From assembly GCA_015068335.1 (NCBI GenBank), contig SVKT01000068.1:1-8399 (forward strand): a DNA stretch of 8,399 nt, read 5' to 3'. This document shows positions 5,677-8,399 of this stretch, in pieces. The DNA comes from Oscillospiraceae bacterium (lineage in GTDB: Bacteria > Bacillota > Clostridia > Oscillospirales > Oscillospiraceae). The first letter of the stretch is position 1. The number at the start of each line of letters is the position of its first letter. A program made the position numbers and the translations under genes. The notes below the pieces were generated by a model. That model was not told the DNA's origin. It made no database searches and saw nothing but the letters and a program-made list of their open reading frames with translations.

Positions 5677-6906
5677 TTACTCCTTTCCGGGGTCAAACAA
5701 CAGCATATCCGGCATCTCTTTCCACAAACTGCCGCCCCTTGCGGCAGAAAGGTCAGGGTAGGCCAACGCATACAGATCGGCCGCACGGGCCTCCTGTTCA
5801 AACAGCGTCTGCGCCTCCGGGCTCAACCGCCGGATCTGGTTCGGCTTTGCCAGCACCGGCAGCACAGCGGTTTTTTTCATCTTAGCCAGCAGTTCTCTGC
5901 CCACGGCGTTTGCCGCCAGCGGCCGCAGATACAGCGGCGCTTCGGGCCGTTCCGCCGGAACGATGCCCAGATACGCCCACAGCGCCATCCGGCGCAATCG
6001 GGCATAGGCATAGCGCTTGGTTTTTGCCGCGTCCAGCGCCTCCTCCAAAGAGGCCGCCTCCCGGGCGGCATCATACAGGCGGTGTCCCAGTCCTTCCTGT
6101 CCCTCGTCCAGCGCGGCAAATTCCGCGCGGGCCATAGAGCGCAGACGGGCAAGCACGGCGCGCTGGCACTGCTCGGAAAACACAGGGGCTCTCCCCGCCG
6201 CTTCCTCGGCAAGATACTGCTCCCGCATAGCCGGTGCCATCAGCCCCAGCGCGGCAGCACGCTCGTCCCGCCGCAGCAAGCCGCGGATCACGGACGCCGA
6301 GGGATGCTCCCCCTCCTTCGCCTCCCCATCGTGGGCGGCGCCAAGGCGCTTCGTCGTCACCGGCTGCACACCGCCGCCGTGCCGCAGCAGCGCCTTGCAG
6401 TACTCCACGCCCAGATTGTTGTTGGGCGTTTCCAGCAAAGCCGCCTTTTCCGTTCCCAAAAGGGCTTCCACCGCACTTTGGCGGCAGGCGGCGTAGGAGG
6501 CGCCGCCGCCCAGACGGCTGCGCAGTTCGGTTTGACAGGCTTCGGAAAGAAGGCACGCCGCAATCTCCTGCAAAGCCGCGGCGTCGCCGCACTCGCTGCC
6601 GAAGGCCAGATGGGTCACCAGTCCCGTGGCCAGCAGGGTCTGTACACCGCCGTCGGCAAATCGCTCCGCCGAGGACACCGCCCAGGGCAGCGGCAGTTCC
6701 AGCACCAGATCGGCGCCGCTTTCCACAGCGGCTCTGGCTCTGGCCTGACGGCGCAGCAGCGCGAAATCGCCCCGCTGGACAAAATCGCCGCTCATCACGC
6801 CGATGATGGGGGTATCTCCGCCCAGTTGCCGGCGTGTTTCCTCCATCAGGTATACGTGCCCGCTGTGGAGGGGATTGTACTCTATAATCATACCGGCTGC
6901 CTGCAC
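5677..6906 (-). CDS. tmcAL: tRNA(Met) cytidine acetate ligase TmcAL (YlbM family), 409 aa
   Basis: This enzyme makes N4-acetylcytidine at the wobble position of elongator tRNA-Met from acetate and ATP via acetyl-AMP. An ATG at 6940-6942 is possible, but a GTG at 6904-6906 is the better start. GAGGTG lies 6 bases before it, and the protein then begins MQAAGMIIEYNPLHSGH, matching the family's usual short lead to its nucleotidyltransferase motif. Seen are HSGH (14-17), the ATP-binding HxGH motif; VMSGDFVQRGDFALL (37-51), a conserved family segment; PNNNLGVEYCKAL (161-173); and HPSASVIR (201-208), equivalent to the second nucleotide-binding motif. Length is normal for the family (about 390-420 aa). 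The lipoprotein gene follows after 4 bp, and ackA diverges on the other side. The product is cytoplasmic. The stretch after 210 is a helical tRNA-binding C-terminal domain. Confidence 0.9.
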   Translation of the reverse strand: MQAAGMIIEYNPLHSGHVYLMEETRRQLGGDTPIIGVMSGDFVQRGDFALLRRQARARAAVESGADLVLELPLPWAVSSAERFADGGVQTLLATGLVTHLAFGSECGDAAALQEIAACLLSEACQTELRSRLGGGASYAACRQSAVEALLGTEKAALLETPNNNLGVEYCKALLRHGGGVQPVTTKRLGAAHDGEAKEGEHPSASVIRGLLRRDERAAALGLMAPAMREQYLAEEAAGRAPVFSEQCQRAVLARLRSMARAEFAALDEGQEGLGHRLYDAAREAASLEEALDAAKTKRYAYARLRRMALWAYLGIVPAERPEAPLYLRPLAANAVGRELLAKMKKTAVLPVLAKPNQIRRLSPEAQTLFEQEARAADLYALAYPDLSAARGGSLWKEMPDMLLFDPGKE

Positions 6907-6912
6907 GAAATT

Positions 6913-6918
6913 CACCTC
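6913..6918 (-). promoter_or_regulatory. Ribosome binding site supporting a GTG start for tmcAL
   Basis: GAGGTG on the - strand lies 6 bases before the GTG at 6904-6906. The alternative ATG at 6940-6942 has only ACCGAA upstream, with no purine-rich site, and would add 12 residues absent from the family's normal N-terminus. Confidence 0.72.
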
Positions 6919-6959
6919 GATCCAGTGACAAAAAAATGACATTTCGGTAAAAATGGTAG

Positions 6960-6987
6960 TTGTAACCTGCTGAAACTCTGTTATAAT
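6960..6987 (+). promoter_or_regulatory. Promoter of ackA
   Basis: TTGTAA (6960-6965, 4 of 6 matches) is followed after 16 bases by a perfect TATAAT (6982-6987). Transcription would begin near 6994, giving a leader of about 105 nt. The 192-bp gap between tmcAL and ackA also must hold the tmcAL promoter on the - strand, but I could not identify one there. Confidence 0.7.
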
Positions 6988-7003
6988 GAATATTGTGTAG
7001 AAC

Positions 7004-7023
7004 TCTGCCCTGACAGGTGCAGA
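7004..7023 (+). other. Possible small hairpin near the 5' end of the ackA mRNA
   Basis: TCTGC (7004-7008) pairs with GCAGA (7019-7023), with a further CC:GG pair and one bulged T inside. The stem is short and the position, about 10 nt after the inferred transcription start, is the only reason to list it. It could stabilise the transcript's end or be chance. Confidence 0.3.
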
Positions 7024-7054
7024 AGTATTTTCATCCCCATTTTATATCATTTAC

Positions 7055-7075
7055 GGAAAACCTGCAAGGTTTTCC
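7055..7075 (+). other. Hairpin just upstream of the ackA ribosome binding site
   Basis: GGAAAACC (7055-7062) and GGTTTTCC (7068-7075) form a perfect 8-bp stem with loop TGCAA, ending 8 bases before the GAGGAGA site of ackA. There is no U tract, so it is not a terminator. It may hold the ribosome site open, protect the mRNA or serve in regulation. Confidence 0.5.
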
Positions 7076-7098
7076 CAAAAGAAGAGGAGACGATTCCA

Positions 7099-8304
7099 AT
7101 GAACATTCTTGTGATCAACGCCGGCAGTTCCTCCCTGAAGTATCAGTTGCTGAACCCCGAGACCGGCGATCTGCTGGCCAAGGGTCTGTGCGAGCGCATC
7201 GGCATCGACGGCAAGTTCACCTACAAGCCCCAGATCGCGGGCAAGCAGGTCCTGGACGCTGTTGACGTCGCTATGCCCACCCACTCCGAAGCCATCCAGA
7301 CCGTTATGAACGCTCTGGTGGACGCCGAGAACGGCGTTGTCGCTTCTATGGCAGAGATCGACGCTGTCGGCCACCGCGTGGTCCACGGCGGCGAGGCTTT
7401 CAACAAGTCCGTCCTCATCACCGACGAGGTTATGAAGGCTCTGGAAGACTGCATCCCCCTGGCCCCTCTGCACAACCCCGCCAACATCACCGGCATCAAC
7501 GCCTGCACCGCTGTTATGGGCAAGGACGTGCCTCAGGTCGCCGTGTTTGACACCGCCTTCCATCAGACGATGCCCGCCAAGGCCTATATGTACGCTCTGC
7601 CCTACGAGTACTATGAGAACGACAAGGTCCGCCGCTACGGCTTCCACGGCACTTCTCACAAGTACGTCGCCGGCCGTGCCGCCGCTATGCTGGGCAAAAA
7701 CATTGAGGACGTCAAACTGATCTCCTGCCATCTGGGCAACGGTTCCTCCGTCACTGCTATCGACGGCGGCAAGTCCGTTGACACCTCTATGGGCTTCACT
7801 CCCCTGGCCGGTCTGCCTATGGGCACCCGCGCCGGTGACCTGGACGCCGGTATCCTGGAATTCCTGATGAACAAGTACGGTATGGACATCAAGGAGATGG
7901 TCTCCATCCTGAACAAGAAGTCCGGCGTGCAGGGCGTTTCCGGCGTCAGTTCCGACTTCCGCGATCTGGAAAACGCCTTCAAGGACGGCAACGACCGCGC
8001 CGGTCTGGCTGTGGATATGTTCAACTACGGCGTTAAGAAACTGATCGGCTCCTACGCTGCCGCTATGGGCGGTGTGGACGCCATCATCTTCACCGCAGGC
8101 GTGGGCGAGAACTCTGCCTCCCAGCGTCTGGCCATCGCCTCCGATCTGGAATTTATGGGCGTGAAGATGGACGCCGAGGCCAACGCCGTCCGCGGCAAGG
8201 AGACCGTGATCTCCGCCGCCGACTCCAAGGTGAAGGTCCTGCTGATCCCCACCAACGAAGAACTGATGATCGCAATGGATACCGCCGCCATCGTCAAGGG
8301 CTGA
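7099..8304 (+). CDS. ackA: Acetate kinase, 401 aa
   Basis: This cytoplasmic enzyme converts acetyl phosphate and ADP to acetate and ATP, the energy-yielding end of acetate fermentation. A GAGGAGA site lies 8 bases before the ATG. All family signatures are present: VINAGSSSLKYQL (5-17) with Asn7; GHRVVHGG (91-98) with Arg93; VFDTAFHQTMP (149-159) with Asp151; RRYGFHGTSHKYV (178-190) with Phe182 and His183; ISCHLGNGSS (208-217) with Asn214; MGFTPLAGLPMGTRAGDLD (231-249) with Arg244; FTAGVGENS (331-339); and PTNEELMIA (384-392) with Glu387. These match the catalytic and substrate residues known from the Methanosarcina enzyme, offset by 2-3. Length is typical. The gene has its own promoter and terminator. 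No phosphotransacetylase gene is adjacent within the window. Codons ending in T are strikingly chosen before Met codons (see finding on CATG). Confidence 0.98.
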   Translation: MNILVINAGSSSLKYQLLNPETGDLLAKGLCERIGIDGKFTYKPQIAGKQVLDAVDVAMPTHSEAIQTVMNALVDAENGVVASMAEIDAVGHRVVHGGEAFNKSVLITDEVMKALEDCIPLAPLHNPANITGINACTAVMGKDVPQVAVFDTAFHQTMPAKAYMYALPYEYYENDKVRRYGFHGTSHKYVAGRAAAMLGKNIEDVKLISCHLGNGSSVTAIDGGKSVDTSMGFTPLAGLPMGTRAGDLDAGILEFLMNKYGMDIKEMVSILNKKSGVQGVSGVSSDFRDLENAFKDGNDRAGLAVDMFNYGVKKLIGSYAAAMGGVDAIIFTAGVGENSASQRLAIASDLEFMGVKMDAEANAVRGKETVISAADSKVKVLLIPTNEELMIAMDTAAIVKG

Positions 8305-8323
8305 TTCAACGGAATATCTGTGC

Positions 8324-8360
8324 AAAAGGGGGGTGGCTGCAAAGCCGCCTCCCCTTTTTT
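8324..8360 (+). terminator. Rho-independent terminator after ackA
   Basis: A 15-bp stem, AAAAGGGGGGTGGCT (8324-8338) with AGCCGCC and CCCCTTTT (8343-8349 and 8351-8358), has one bulged T at 8350, one T:G wobble and a GCAA tetraloop. It ends in six Ts (8355-8360). It lies 19 bases after the ackA stop, so ackA is a single-gene transcript or the last gene of one. Confidence 0.92.
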
Positions 8361-8377
8361 CTGCGGTCATCAGTTCT

Positions 8378-8398
8378 CCCGGCTGCAAAGCGGCCGGG
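8378..8398. other. Second hairpin at the right edge
   Basis: CCCGGCTGC (8378-8386) and GCGGCCGGG (8390-8398) form a 9-bp stem with a T:G wobble and loop AAA. It may belong to the next feature, for example a terminator on the opposite strand, but the window ends before a T tract could be seen. Confidence 0.35.
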
Positions 8399-8399
8399 C

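Noticed and set aside
3606..5885. Two further + strand open frames (3606-4391 and 4776-5885)
   Set aside because: Both are antisense to padR-operon and lipoprotein genes, with shadow-type composition.
5482..6939. A 485-codon open frame on the + strand across tmcAL
   Set aside because: It is antisense to tmcAL and the lipoprotein gene, is Arg/Gln/Pro/His-rich without domains, and no ribosome site precedes it.
7051..8388. A 445-codon open frame on the - strand across ackA
   Set aside because: It is the antisense shadow of acetate kinase, with repetitive Gly/His/Val/Asp composition and no recognisable family.
8335..8390. A 10-base direct repeat GGCTGCAAAG at 8335-8344 and 8381-8390
   Set aside because: Both copies are the loop sides of adjacent GC-rich hairpins; only two copies exist and the window ends, so no repeat family can be claimed.
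1..8399. Search for CRISPR arrays, phage genes, toxin-antitoxin or defence genes
   Set aside because: No regularly spaced repeats, and no recognisable phage, toxin or defence protein, were seen; the genes are ordinary chromosomal ones.

Overview
The window is chromosomal DNA from a GC-rich Gram-positive anaerobe, most likely a clostridial Bacillota of the Ruminococcaceae/Oscillospirales kind. This rests on strong AGGAGG-type ribosome binding sites before nearly every gene, a PadR + HAAS-domain operon, a lipobox lipoprotein with a DUF3298-like domain, TmcAL next to acetate kinase, and an Isf-like flavoprotein. No mobile element, CRISPR array, rRNA or tRNA is visible.

Layout. (1) 1-326: 3' end of a family 4 uracil-DNA glycosylase gene on the + strand, closed by a perfect terminator. 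(2) 338-505: a 55-aa protein of unknown function on the - strand. (3) 618-2918: a two-gene + strand operon, encoding a divergent lactate/malate dehydrogenase-like protein and a two-domain flavoprotein with a four-cysteine motif, ending in a strong terminator. (4) 2917-4745, - strand: padR, a HAAS-domain membrane protein and a second single-pass membrane protein, transcribed from a consensus sigma-A promoter buried in a 45-bp palindrome. (5) 4747-6906, - strand: tmcAL followed after 4 bp by a lipoprotein gene, then a terminator abutting the padR promoter. (6) 6960-8360: ackA on the + strand, with its own promoter, a leader of about 100 nt and a terminator.

How the genes work together. Acetate kinase makes acetate and ATP from acetyl phosphate; TmcAL, divergent from it, consumes acetate and ATP to acetylate the wobble cytidine of tRNA-Met. 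The dehydrogenase-like protein and the flavoprotein are 12 bp apart and are probably redox partners on an unknown substrate. The PadR operon looks like a self-repressing envelope-sensing module.

The most unusual signal is compositional. I found no CATG tetranucleotide anywhere in the 8.4 kb, although base composition would give roughly 30, and codon choice before Met codons in ackA appears shaped to avoid it. CTAG occurs only twice, once in each arm of the PadR-operon palindrome.
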